Under the pieces are notes generated by a model, which saw only the letters and a program-made list of their open reading frames with translations, was not told the origin of the DNA and did no database searches. Shown here piece after piece: positions 13,163-25,000 of a stretch of 64,000 nt of DNA (position 1 is the first letter of the stretch; the number at the start of each line of letters is the position of its first letter). Origin of the DNA: Melitaea cinxia (lineage: Eukaryota > Arthropoda > Insecta > Lepidoptera > Nymphalidae); assembly GCF_905220565.1 (NCBI RefSeq), contig NC_059414.1:10662001-10726000 (forward strand). The letters run 5' to 3'. The translations under genes were made by a program, and so were the position numbers.

Positions 13163-13401
13163 ATGGATAGCGACGATGATATTTGTAGGCCTCCGGATAT
13201 TCTAGAATTGGCAACAAAATTAACTCACAATCTTTTGCCAGAAAAATCTAGAAAATTATATGAAAAAGAATATAATAATTTATTCCGACTCCGTCTACGA
13301 GCTCTACTGCTTGCCCCGCGACAGCTACAGCTGCTGGATCAATAATTAACATTAACTTTCAAAATTGTACCATCCAAAATTTGAACAATTATTATAAATA
13401 A
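13163..13401 (+). pseudogene. Internally deleted tyrosine-recombinase (Crypton-like) ORF
   Basis: ATG at 13163 starts MDSDDDICRPPDILELATKL and continues NLLPEKSRKLYEKEYNNL. This resembles the N-terminus of insect Crypton/phage-integrase-like recombinases. At about 13282 the sequence jumps into another frame, IPTPSTSSTACPATATAAGS and IININFQNCTIQNLNNYYK, ending TAA at 13401. This resembles the C-terminus of the same protein type. The whole catalytic middle is missing, so this is a non-autonomous derivative. Family assignment is from memory of related proteins. Confidence 0.5.
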
Positions 13402-13458
13402 ACTATTGTCAGCTTTTACTCTTGTTGTTTGATTAATTGCATTAGTGAAGATAAAGTA

Positions 13459-13592
13459 GTGTATGCAACTGCATATAACACGGGTATTAAAACACTCGTT
13501 ACTATTATGAAACTCGCTGCGCTCGTTTCATAAACTCACACTCGTGTTTTAATACCCTTCATTATATGACAGTTGCATAAACTACTATTAAC
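13459..13592. repeat. Large imperfect foldback downstream of the recombinase relic
   Basis: Left arm motifs (tatgcaactg, gggtattaaaacac, atgaaac) reappear inverted in the right arm (gtttcat, gtgttttaataccc, cagttgcata). The centre is near 13513-13515, with a CGCTGCGCTCG core. It probably marks the end of the recombinase-derived repeat. Confidence 0.6.
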
Positions 13593-13736
13593 GTCTTGAA
13601 ACTAATTTCTTAATTTTTATTTAAATCTTCTGCAGACGAATAAAACCTGTATATTATAAAAATGTATGCTACATTATTTATCTTTGGTACTTTATACTGA
13701 ACACTCTTTTTTGCAAAACAATTGTAAGTAATCACA

Positions 13737-14055
13737 ACACACTTCAGCCTATCGCATTCCATTGCTGGATATAGGCCTACACAAGTTCGCGCCAAAAATG
13801 GCGTGAACTCATATGTTTCGCTCACCGTCACCACGCTGGGCAGGTGGGCTGGTCACCACAGAGCTGGATTTGTCACACCGAAGGCGCTGCTACCCGTCTT
13901 CGGCCTGTGTATTTCAAAGCCAGCAGTTGGGTGGTTATCCTGACATCAGTCGGCTTTTTAAGTTCCAAGGTGGTAGTAGAATTTTGTTATCCCTTAGTCG
14001 CCTCTTACGACACCCATGGAAAGAAAGGGGGTGGCTCTTTACTACCGTAACCACA
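13737..14055 (-). repeat. LINE 3'-end-like interspersed repeat
   Basis: Contains gccaaaaatggcgtgaactc, caccacgctgggcaggtggg, gtcacaccgaaggcgctgct and cccttagtcgcctcttacga, a block I know from many lepidopteran genomes. Other copies or parts: 11690-11825 (-), 17268-17522 (-), 17630-17752 (+), 27880-28010 (+) and 59669-59775 (+). The last ends tggactgcaacaggctgtag plus an (ATG)n tail, which suits an RTE LINE 3' end. Confidence 0.7.
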
Positions 14056-14724
14056 CAGTACATTGTAAGTAACGTATAGAAGTAAATATATCGGAAACAA
14101 ATTAACTCAAGCGATGACAAGAAAATGCTTTCAGGAGTAAATGTTATGTGGAAAGTGAAGTAAAACAAAACAGGAGAAGGAAGTAACAAAAACAATGCCG
14201 TTTTCTAACTCCTTTCTTGTTAATATCATTGAATATCTTGCTTTTTATATTAAATATGTATTTATCAAACTTTAATTATGCACGTCTTTTTAAATAGAAG
14301 CTGACCCGATAATCTTCGTATGGCTATAGTATTTTTGTGCCAAAATTTCTCTTCGATTATTTTTGTATTTTCTCTTAACTACAAACCGTCTTTTGACACT
14401 AAAATACAAAAAGTTTACTCGTAATTTGCTGCTTAAATTTTCTGCAGCAAATATTGTATTATGATTCTTAGAGATACTTTTAAATGGAAGCTCTTGCAAA
14501 TTTGAAATTTAAAGATACTTGCATTACGTAGTTGTCTTAGTAGCTAAGCATTGCACGGCCTACCTAAAGCTAAGCGATTACCGACGCTACTCTTAATCCT
14601 CCCCTGAAACTCTGACCACCTTGCTCAACACAGGAACATAATGCTAGGAGAGTGCAGTACTATTTAAATAACATCTTAGTTGGGCTACTCCAAATATTGA
14701 GCAAGAAATTTCCTGATATGCCCA

Positions 14725-15600
14725 AACATCAAGAATTTTGATATAACATTATATATATTATCGTCTTGTGTTATTGCTTGTGTACGTACTTTGGTATCGG
14801 TAAGTTTGTACTTTCTACGCCAATATATACATTTTTGTAATTGTACAAACAGAAGTTCTACGCTTTGAAGTTCTAGATCAACGCTAACCACGCCTTAAGT
14901 TTGACGAAGGCATTAGACTTTGATCTAAAGACGCCTCAGTACATATAGGTTTACGTATTTCAGTATTTTACAAAGCGATACCTAAATAAACAATGTGGTT
15001 TGAAACAGTATAATGTTTAACTGATAATATTGTTAAGGTCCATAAAGACTTGCTTGTGACATTTGAGTGACGGTATCTCGCATATGAATAGAATAGAATA
15101 ATAATATTGTACGTATATGAATTATTAAAAAACGCATACAAAGTAAACTTCACATTATTCTTTTCAGAGTATTGTGCTATGTTAATAGTGTAGAAAAAAA
15201 TATATAAGATGTGTATCATATATGTACATATGTCTTATTGCCTTGCATAGAATATTACTTTAAATTTTATATGTAATAAGTATAGAACTAGCACCAGATA
15301 TCACCAGATAAGTTTATTAAATATTTGCAAGAATATATTTTGAACAACAAAATAATACAAAAATCATATCAATCACATTTATATTAAATGAAATAAATCG
15401 CTTCAAAAAAGCCTTTGACTACTCCAATAAATACTACTAGTACTTATTACTGTCCATCATGTACTCAAATTAATATTTTAAGTGTATTGTTAATTCATTA
15501 AAATAATTAATTAAGATAATTGATGTTTTATTCATTTCATTTGTGGAAATAAAGAATTACATTTTATTTTAAATGAATTTTATTATTTATAATTATTAAT
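14725..15600. other. AT-rich, no gene seen
   Basis: Nothing recognisable between the repeat at 14545-14720 and the LINE tail at 15640. Confidence 0.5.
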
Positions 15601-15639
15601 TCTATGGCACTGCTTTAAGTTAGCAAAAACCAGTTCAAA

Positions 15640-15786
15640 AATAGACCAAATAAGCACTTTTCTAGTAATAGAATAGTAGAAATGTGGAATAAGCTACCAG
15701 AGGAGGTAGTGACAGCCAAAAACATAAATCAATTTAAGAACAGATTAGGTTCGTTTACGAACAATGTGACAAATTTATCTTTTTAA
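15640..15786 (+). pseudogene. CR1/jockey-type LINE ORF2 C-terminal fragment
   Basis: 49 codons read NRPNKHFSSNRIVEMWNKLP and VVTAKNINQFKNRL, ending at TAA 15784. The R-V-V/I-xx-W-N-x-L-P and S-I-x-x-F-K pattern is the standard C-terminus of non-LTR ORF2 proteins. Only the tail survives, as usual for 5'-truncated copies. It lies just upstream of the first visible DLC-family exon. Confidence 0.65.
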
Positions 15787-15870
15787 TCCCTACAGACGTC
15801 TAAATACAGACAATATACAAATTAATTTAACTATCAGAATAAATAAATAATTATGTTTATTTCGTTCCAG

Positions 15871-16019
15871 ATCTTCAATTTCCAATCGACATATCAGGAG
15901 TACAAAAGGACCACCCGTTCTTGGAAAAGGATTCACTTCAATCACTCTTCAGGCGACTGACGGCTCTCAACAGATGTGCCAACATGAAGCTGGAGCATCA
16001 CCATCATCAGAAGAGATCC
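15871..16019 (+). CDS. cv-c: DLC-family RhoGAP, visible exon 1 (SAM domain, second half)
   Basis: 149 nt. The acceptor is ttcgttccag and the donor gtaagt. The first two bases finish a codon begun upstream (probably Asp), then 49 codons carry the motif FPIDISGVQKDHPFLEKD and LFRRLTALNRCANMKLE. This matches the second half of the DLC SAM domain. It ends in phase 0. The incoming phase proves that at least one upstream coding exon exists. Confidence 0.93.
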
Positions 16020-19000
16020 GTAAGTGCTCTCTATTCTCTATCTCGTTTCTTTTGTATTAAATACAATGAAAGAGAATAATATGCGATTTTTTCTACGTAG
16101 TGGAAGAGTAGAGGTACATAGACTAGAGGATTAGAGGCTGATATTGATTTCATAGACCAACGTGTTCACCTACACATCCTAAAGTCGGCAGTCAGATAAT
16201 GTTCTAATGTTAATTTTACTTACAATATGAAATATGCTAAAGTTCATTTAGCATGACGTAATGATTAAGATTACGATTTGTAATTATTGTAAAAACCAAT
16301 GAAATAAAAAGCCCCGTACACAAACTTTTTTTTTTTTTTCATTTTAATCGCTATAGGTTGCCCTAAAAAACTTTTCCCATTACCAGTTTTAAAAATAACT
16401 GACTTGCGATAGATACAATTACTACTGGGCTTAAAACTGTCAAAACCTTCCGACTATTTTTGAGATGTTATTACAATGACATTTTCATTAAAATTCACAA
16501 AATTCTTCAACAGAATCTCATTAATTTAATCAGACCACAATCCTTAGCTTTATAAAGTTAGAAACGTTTAAAAAATTGCAACTCACACCAACATTTAATT
16601 AACTAATAAAACAATCATTGTCACTCGTAATCGAATTATTTTGATTGAAAAAATTCGTTCAAACTCTTTGCACTCAAAGTGTCACAACAACAATTAGTAG
16701 TTTCCAAGAAAATACTTTTGTATTTAAATATTAAAACAGTACTATGAAATGCTTTTAGAAAATGAAACTTAACTAACTTACAGCCCTAGCTATATAAATG
16801 TCAGTTTTAGTACATATGTATTTGTTTAATAACATATTTATAAACGAAGATGATTAATATTAATTACTAATAGGCTAAAGTAATTTAAAAAAGGGAAAAA
16901 GTATTAAATTGTGAAAAATAATACTGCACAGATTATTAAAAAAAATAACGACATGACATGTGACATTTTATAAACTTAGAATTTTTCTCTAAGAAGATTT
17001 TTTATATTAAAAATCAAGACCCAGCTATCTAAAACTTATTTAGTATTCGACCGTGTTATATAAAATCGTTGTAAACAAATCATAGATTAACCCTAATCAG
17101 TTGAAGTGAAACTGAACCAGGAATATATGAAACTACGACGATATAACTTTCCGTTTCGACTCTGATCATAGAACAACTATTAGAAATGGTATGAATGTTT
17201 TTTTTTTACACTACTAATGTAACGAACAAACGTACGGTTCACCTGCCTGTGTCGAAATCATTGGGGGTAGTTAATACCTATAGTCGCCACGCTAGGCAAG
17301 CAGGTTGGTGATTGCAGAGCTGGCTTTGTCACACCGAAGACCATCCAAATCTCCGGTTTGTACAATTATAAGCACGCCGGGGGATGGTTATCTCGCCATC
17401 CATCGGCTTCTACTTTTCCAAGTTCGCAGTGGAACTTTGTCATCGCTTATTCGCGTCTTACGACACCCACGGGAAGAAAGGGCGTGGCTATATTCTCTTC
17501 TTCCGTGTGGTTGTGGTATACTATTATTATACCAAATTATTACTTATAACAGTAGCCAAACAGTACAATACTTTTATGACAATATGTTATTTAACTATAT
17601 CTAGGATCATTTATTGTCTACGTTCTTATCGCTCAACCCGCCTGCCCAGCGTGGTGACTATGGGCAAAACACATAAGTTTACGTTATTTTTGGCGTAAAC
17701 TTGTCCACAAGTTGTATATGTCCAGCAGTGGACTGTATAGGCTGTAATGATGAAATCGCTCATTGATATCTGAAGAAATCTCTACATTGGTACTCTGGCC
17801 TCCCTCTCTCTTTCTGTCTTTCCTATTCCTGCCTCGATACGGGCAATACCTACGCTAATATCTCCGTACACTATTAATAGTAAGTAGCAAAATATTCACA
17901 TAATAAATATTCATATTCATACTAACTGTCGAACTTCGTACCGCCTCCTTTTTTTTCGTGAATTATATGTCAATATAAAATATAGCCTATATTTTAAGTT
18001 AAAATAAGTTACATATCTGTGCAAAATTTCATTAAAATGGGTCCAGTACTATCGGAGATTAGCCCGTACAGATACAGCGAGACGAGCTTTTTTGTATAAA
18101 GATAGATATTTACACGGAATTTTTTGATTATAAAATTAAAAAGTTCCAATGATCACAATTAACTATACCTATGCTGTGTCGAAGTGATGAAAGAAACGAC
18201 AGACACTTATATTTAAAAGTGTTAGATATCATATGCACCGACTTCCCTTATCTAAGGTTTTTGATTAGCATAATGTGCATTTAGTTTTATTTACTTGAGG
18301 TTTTTATGATCATGATCAGCCTTTAAATGGGACTGTCAAAAGCGAACTGGTCAACTTTCTTCTTATTTTATGAATATTACATTTCTATCTATATTTATGA
18401 GTTGTTGAAACTCATGATAATTGTAAACAGAGTATTAATGAGGTAAATTACATTGATACTATTTCTTTCAATGTACTTCTTACTGGCCAGTATCAAACTG
18501 AATAGAAAAAGTTTGCATAGGCTTTACTTTTTTAATTTTTAGTAGATACTTAACAATATCCAAGTGAAAAAAAAATATTATTACACGATTTTTTTTTTCA
18601 CAAAAAAAAATTTCACAGAAAATCGTATAATTTTTATTGAAGTCTTGAATAAAATTTAAACAAATAATATAATAACACTTTTTGTATCGTATAAAGACGT
18701 TTTTCGATGTATCGCCTAATATCCCCGTTAAAATATGAATTTTGTACGTAATTGCAATTCAACTCATACCCGTTAGCTCACTATGAAATAACAGAATTAC
18801 GTTTCTCGTCGCCTCACTAGAAATTACCTATTTGGCGGTTCATTAAAATCACAAAGTGGTATTATATCGCTGACAGATTTAACTCGATATTACAGTATGT
18901 CCTGTATTATCAGAATATTGCCTATTACCTAGATTGTGTACACATTTATCTTATATATAAAAATGAATCGCAAAATGTGTTGCTAAGCGCAAAACTCGAG

Positions 19001-22000
19001 AACGGTTGGACTGATTTCGCTAATTCTTTTTTTAAAATGTTCCTTGAAGTACGAGAATGGTTCTTACGGAGAGAAAAATTCTAAAAAAAAAAAAAAAAAA
19101 ATTTAAATTTCCTGAAAAAGTCTAAAAACAACACTTTTCTATACTCCCATACAAAAGATTTGTGATAATACTTAAAAGTCAATTTGAACTTTAATACCAT
19201 ACGATAAATTTTGTGTTAGGCGATACGAAGTTCGCCGGGTCAGCTAGTGTGTAATAAATGTAAACGTACACACTCCAACGATTTCTTCTTATTCGATTGA
19301 AAATATCGATTTCTACTCGCGATAAATGTTAATTATCTACAAATATATCTTGACAGGTCTGGTATATATAGGTGTATGCTTTATTAATTCCTTTCGTCGT
19401 GCTGGATATGCTTCACAAATATTTCTTTCCGATATGGGTATCTGTCCTCGTGGGTCTCTTCACCTTGCCTCGGAGAACCTGTAAAGCGATCGGTCACGGT
19501 TGTTATCATAGACACCTAATGACGATCTTTACTACTGGTAGGTTATCTGCCAGTGCTTGGTATGATACTAGTAGGAGAGGAGGCCTTTGCCAAGCAATGG
19601 AACGTTTAGATGCAGATGCAGTTCAATTCTTCAAAAATGTATCTTTAGTTATATCTTGCCAGTCATTACTGTTGTGATTAAAACAGATTATTTAGTTTGT
19701 AAGTTTTTATTAATTATAGGAAGTTAGGAACACTGTGCAACTTGACAAGTATAGATCTTTCTTAAGGCGGAACAAAGAGTATAAAATGCACAGACTAAAA
19801 ATATATTTAAATAACATGTTGATCAACAATTTTGACACTATGGGTGAAGGCTGCAATTTTAAATTTATTTCAACAATAACACAACTAAAAAGCAAATACA
19901 AAGTAGACGACCTGCCTTGACCTGTCTCTGTAAGTCTAAATGTAACACATGTTTATAAAACAATTCAAATTTGACCACCTATTATTTTAATATTGATAGT
20001 ATAATAAGGTATATGTCTTTAATATGATTAAAAATTCATCTTAACTGATCTTTCACTATTATTAAATAATTGACTAAATCATTATTATTTTCACGAGGTA
20101 AGATAAATGATGAAGATAAAACTTTTAACGGCCAATAACCCGCAAATTTGAATACGAGATTGTTAAAATTGCAATATACAATACTAATCGTTCGCCCCGA
20201 CTTTGTTCGGGTAAAATTTAAGATTACGATTTTAAGATTTTTTTTATAACATGCCATACACATATAAATTTTTATTGTATTTAAAAACATCAACAGTGTT
20301 GTATATGCACATATTACACTTAAGACAGTTATTAGTCATTTTTTTGCTATGAAAACATACATTTGTAAACTGTCGATTCGAATCGTACATAATTTGTTGT
20401 TATATGTTCATTCAAAAACACCATACCACCGCAACAATTTCCTTCCAAATAGGTATTAAGCCTTGTATGTGGCATTATGTAATAAAAAATAATGCTTACA
20501 GTAACATAAAATCTTATTAAGAGTTGCTTTCTTGTTATTTCCATTGGTTTTCACGGTAATATTCTTTAATATACCTAATTAATACTTTCATTTAATGATC
20601 AAAAATAAATATTAACTAGAAAATGGAAAAGATACAATATTTCGCGTAATTTAAAAAGTCGTTAATATTGAAATATTACATATCTTATAAAGCTATATAA
20701 TAAATAAGTATTTATAATCTAGTAAAGCCGAAAAGTTTGTTGCTTTATTTTGAACGCATTTATTTCAGGGTCTACTGAACAAGAACAAAAATCTATAAGG
20801 TAAAAATCATCAAAAAAAATATCGCCTTTTTATTTGCGATAACCGCAAGGCGTGATATCCCCTGAAGCCAAACAGATATAAGCCCTATCAAATTTTAAAT
20901 TATGTAACATTTCCGATATTATTTTTTATTATATTTTTTTATAAAATTAATCTGCAATAGCCTTTTTGATTTATAGAGGCATATATTATCATTTTTTGCT
21001 TTCGGTTTTTAACAAAAAAGCTAATAAGCTTTTTCCTATAATTTTGTTTCTTAAAATAGTCCTAATAGGTATGTCTGATGTAATATTTTAATTTTTTTTA
21101 TATTCGTATGCTACATTCGTAATTTCAAAATTAAAATTTATAACTTAAGTAGCTGACCCCGCAAACGTTGTTTTGCCATATATGTTATTAACCCCCTTAA
21201 TCTCCCCCTCTCCCTTATTTACTTAGGCGTATGAAAAATAGATGTTGGCCGATTCTCAGACCTACCCGATATGCACACAAAAATTCATAAAAATCGGTCC
21301 AGCCGTTTCGGAGGAGTATTTTAACTAACATTGTGACACGATAATTTTTTCATATAAGTAGACAACATATTATTAATCTATAATATAAAAATGAGTCGCT
21401 GAATGTGTTGCTAAGCGCAAAACTCGAGAACGGTTGGACCGATTTCGCTAATTCTTTTTTTTAAATATTCCTTGAAGTACGAGGATGGTTCTTACGGAGA
21501 GAAAAATTCTAAAAAAAAAAATAAAAAAAAATAATAAAATTAAAGAATCGACTGTTAGGAGATACGAAGTTCGCCGGGTCAGCTAGTTATTTATAATTTC
21601 TTTTTAATCTGTGCTTTTTAGCTCATTGAGTTGTTTACTATTGGAAACTTTATTGGTTTATGTATCAGTTGTATAAGATTTTTTTCTTTGTATTATTGTA
21701 CCGTTTGTTTCCTAATAAAAATAAAATAAAAAATAAAATAAAATATTCTCTCGTCCTATGTGCATTTTTACCGAGGTTATTAAACATATTTTGTATTCAA
21801 ATATATACATTACTAGACGATTATAATATACACCTACCATAATTATTACCCGTATTGGATCACCGTGGTGAATTAAACTCTGATCCTTCGCCTACATGGG
21901 AATAGAGGCTTATGCCCAGCTGTGGGATATTACGAGCTGAAGCGTATATACTTATTAAATAGACCAATGTATACTGACCACCTGTAGATATTACAGTGAG

Positions 22001-25000
22001 TAAAGACAGAAGAGAATATTGTCCTATAAAAAGAAATATAACTAAATGAATTCTTTGGTAAATTAACTTAAAAAATAGAACAAAAGACATAATTTAAAAT
22101 AATCGTAACTTTTTTCCGTAAACAAAGATATTTAAACCTTGTTACAGCACTTTTTATAACTTTTTACTTCAAGCGAGCGATAATGCAAAAGTTGAATCGA
22201 GTTTTGTTGATGAATATAAATTTTATCTTTGGCGCGTTATAATACCTGTCAGAATAATTTAGATAAAGGAATATTTTCTCTAACTTTTAGGTTTCTTCCA
22301 TTTTTGTAAAGTATTAACTAGCTATGCGTTAGTGCTACCTGCCTTTGTAAGCACTACCTCTCACTTGCCACTTCTCACTTAAAGTTTTCAAGAAAACTTA
22401 GTTTGTATGAGGATAAAAATTTAGAGCAACCCGTCTGGAAAGTGCCTTACAGAAGATCACAGCTAAATATTACTTTTTTGACGACGCGTTGGCGCAGCGG
22501 TAATTGCACTGGCTGTTGCGCTAAATTCCATCCAAGTCGCGGGTTCCATTCCCGCTCACGACAGACATTTGTATCGACCATATAGATGTTATTATCGACC
22601 ATATATTAGGTCTGGGGTCTGGTTGTGTTTGTGTATTGTGTGTGTTTCCGGACCCCCAACACACGAGAAAATTCTAATGGGGGATCCGTTGAGTGTGAAG
22701 CGTTTATTAATTCTTATAATTCTTATTTGCTTTCAAGTAGTGTTGTGTTCCTGTGGTGAGTAAAGTAACCAGAACTCCTAGGGTCGAGGGTATGCGCTTG
22801 CTATGTTTTTGGTATTGCAAGCGTTCCAACCGTTCGTCCGCTTGCTTGCTTAATAGTGCAAATAAATAATCAACTTTGAAACTAAATAACCCATTAATAA
22901 ATAATAACTAGTGGTCGTCCAGTGGACGAAAATCGACCATAATTAAAAATTTAAATTAAAAAAACCGAAAAAATAATTAAAATGAAGAAGCATTTTTAAT
23001 TTTTTTCAATTTGACTACAGACTTTGACTGTGTCTTTGTGTGTATTTTTTTATTTAATATATTTTATGCATAATTTAAAAATAAATATTAGCATTCTGCG
23101 CTCGTTCTTTATATACACTATTAGTGTACGAAATTTACTCCTCCGGACGCGTAATTTTCGTTAAAAGGGGTTACAAAGTTTTTGCTTCACGTATTAATAT
23201 ACAGATTACACAAATACATAATCCAATAGTAATATAGACTACGCTAGAAATCAATGTAGAGTTACAACAGCTAGGTATACATGTTTACAAGGGTAATACA
23301 ACAATTACAATCAGATGAATAATGTAAGAAATAATTAACGAAAATGTATTAATGATTCCTTCTAATAAGGATTTAGTTATCTCGTACAAGCCAACCGTAT
23401 TACAAGTAGTTCGCTTAGTATCAGAAAAAGCCTCAATTGATACTATCGAGAGAACCGTCCCTCGGGAAATCTTCGAGACGTGGGGAGTATAGCTATATTA
23501 AATATACATCATGCAAATTGGAGCGTATGAGGGATTCACAGGCGAGCTTTTAACATCGAAGCTGTACCAAATTTAACATTAATTATTCATTAAAATATGA
23601 CGAAGGAAAATAATATATCAATTTATAAAAGTGAAAGCGTTTGTATTTTGTTAAGCTTTTATTAATGTTGTATTTTAATAAGAGATCAAAATGAATGAAA
23701 CAAAAAGTTTTTACATACGTTTAATTTATATTGATAAAAACCAATTTTAAAAAAATATTTCATAATCGAAATCATTTTGTAATTGTAATTTTACTGAATA
23801 TTTTATTTATTACTTAATTATTTAGAGTAATTTACAATTAATGTGAAACTACTAATAACACAAAATGTAGCTACTACTTAGTAGAACCGATGAGAACGTT
23901 TATATCACTGCATCGCTGTGATGTACTTATTATATTACCTATATTTATGTGTATTATATTTATATACATATTTAATACAAAGGCTGTTAAGTACTTGGCT
24001 GCTACGTTTCTATGCAATTATTAAACGTTTAGATATATTGGCATAAATTCGTTGCTTTGTAAATTAATTCGTATTTAAAAGGACTAAGTGAAGTAGTAAA
24101 GAACAATAGAATAAGAGGCCTTATCAAAACAATAATGAAGGTACGTCCTTGTCAAAATATCGTACAGGATTAAAACTTAAAACCATTGTCTTGATAAAGG
24201 AGGATTTACTGCATTTTGAAATGGACCGCTGAGTTGTTATATAATTAATTTTGTTTTTGTACTTTTAATTTATGTTATGTTATACTATCACAATTCAGCC
24301 TGTAACATTCCACCGCTGGACATAAGCTTTTTTCACTGAAAAATAATTCATGCATTTTAAATGCAGCGTTTTGATTAAGTTTAGTAACAACTTTAGTTAA
24401 AGCTTTTAGTAACCTTCTAATGAAAACTTAAATTTTCTTGTTTGCCGAGAAAACCTAGTAAATGTTAGCAAAAATGGTCATGCAGAATTCGTCACAATCA
24501 TTTATTTGATTGTGATGGCTTTCGCTCGTCTCCTGGCAATAAAGAAAAGCACTTCTTAGTATATTTCATCAATGTCATTTGTATTACTTTAACGATTACG
24601 TAAGAAAACAACTACAATAGTTCACTGAACTTTGAGAACAGGTTTAAATAATAATAAAACAAATTTCGCAATTACGACAATCTTCGAATTATTTCAAGAT
24701 CGCGCCGAGTCATTTGCTCGGTACAGTCGCTACGAAATACACTTAGATTCATTAAAAAATTACTCACAAAGCCATTATGTCGCTAATAATAATACCTCAC
24801 AGTTCCACTTAACTCTTATTTATAAGTTAATCTTGTTTTTGTTAACATTATTCGAGATTGTAATGTGCTAAACCTGTGTTCACGTTTTCCCTGTAATTAA
24901 TTTTTACGTCAGATTGATTGATGTTTTATCTTCCTGTTACTAACACAAACTAAACTTTTCGCATGACATGACACAATTCAGCATGCTATGGCATGCTACT

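Noticed and set aside
13813..14079. Overlapping frames of 68-88 residues
   Set aside because: Products of the LINE 3'-end-like repeat found also at 11690, 17268 and 27880; not host genes.
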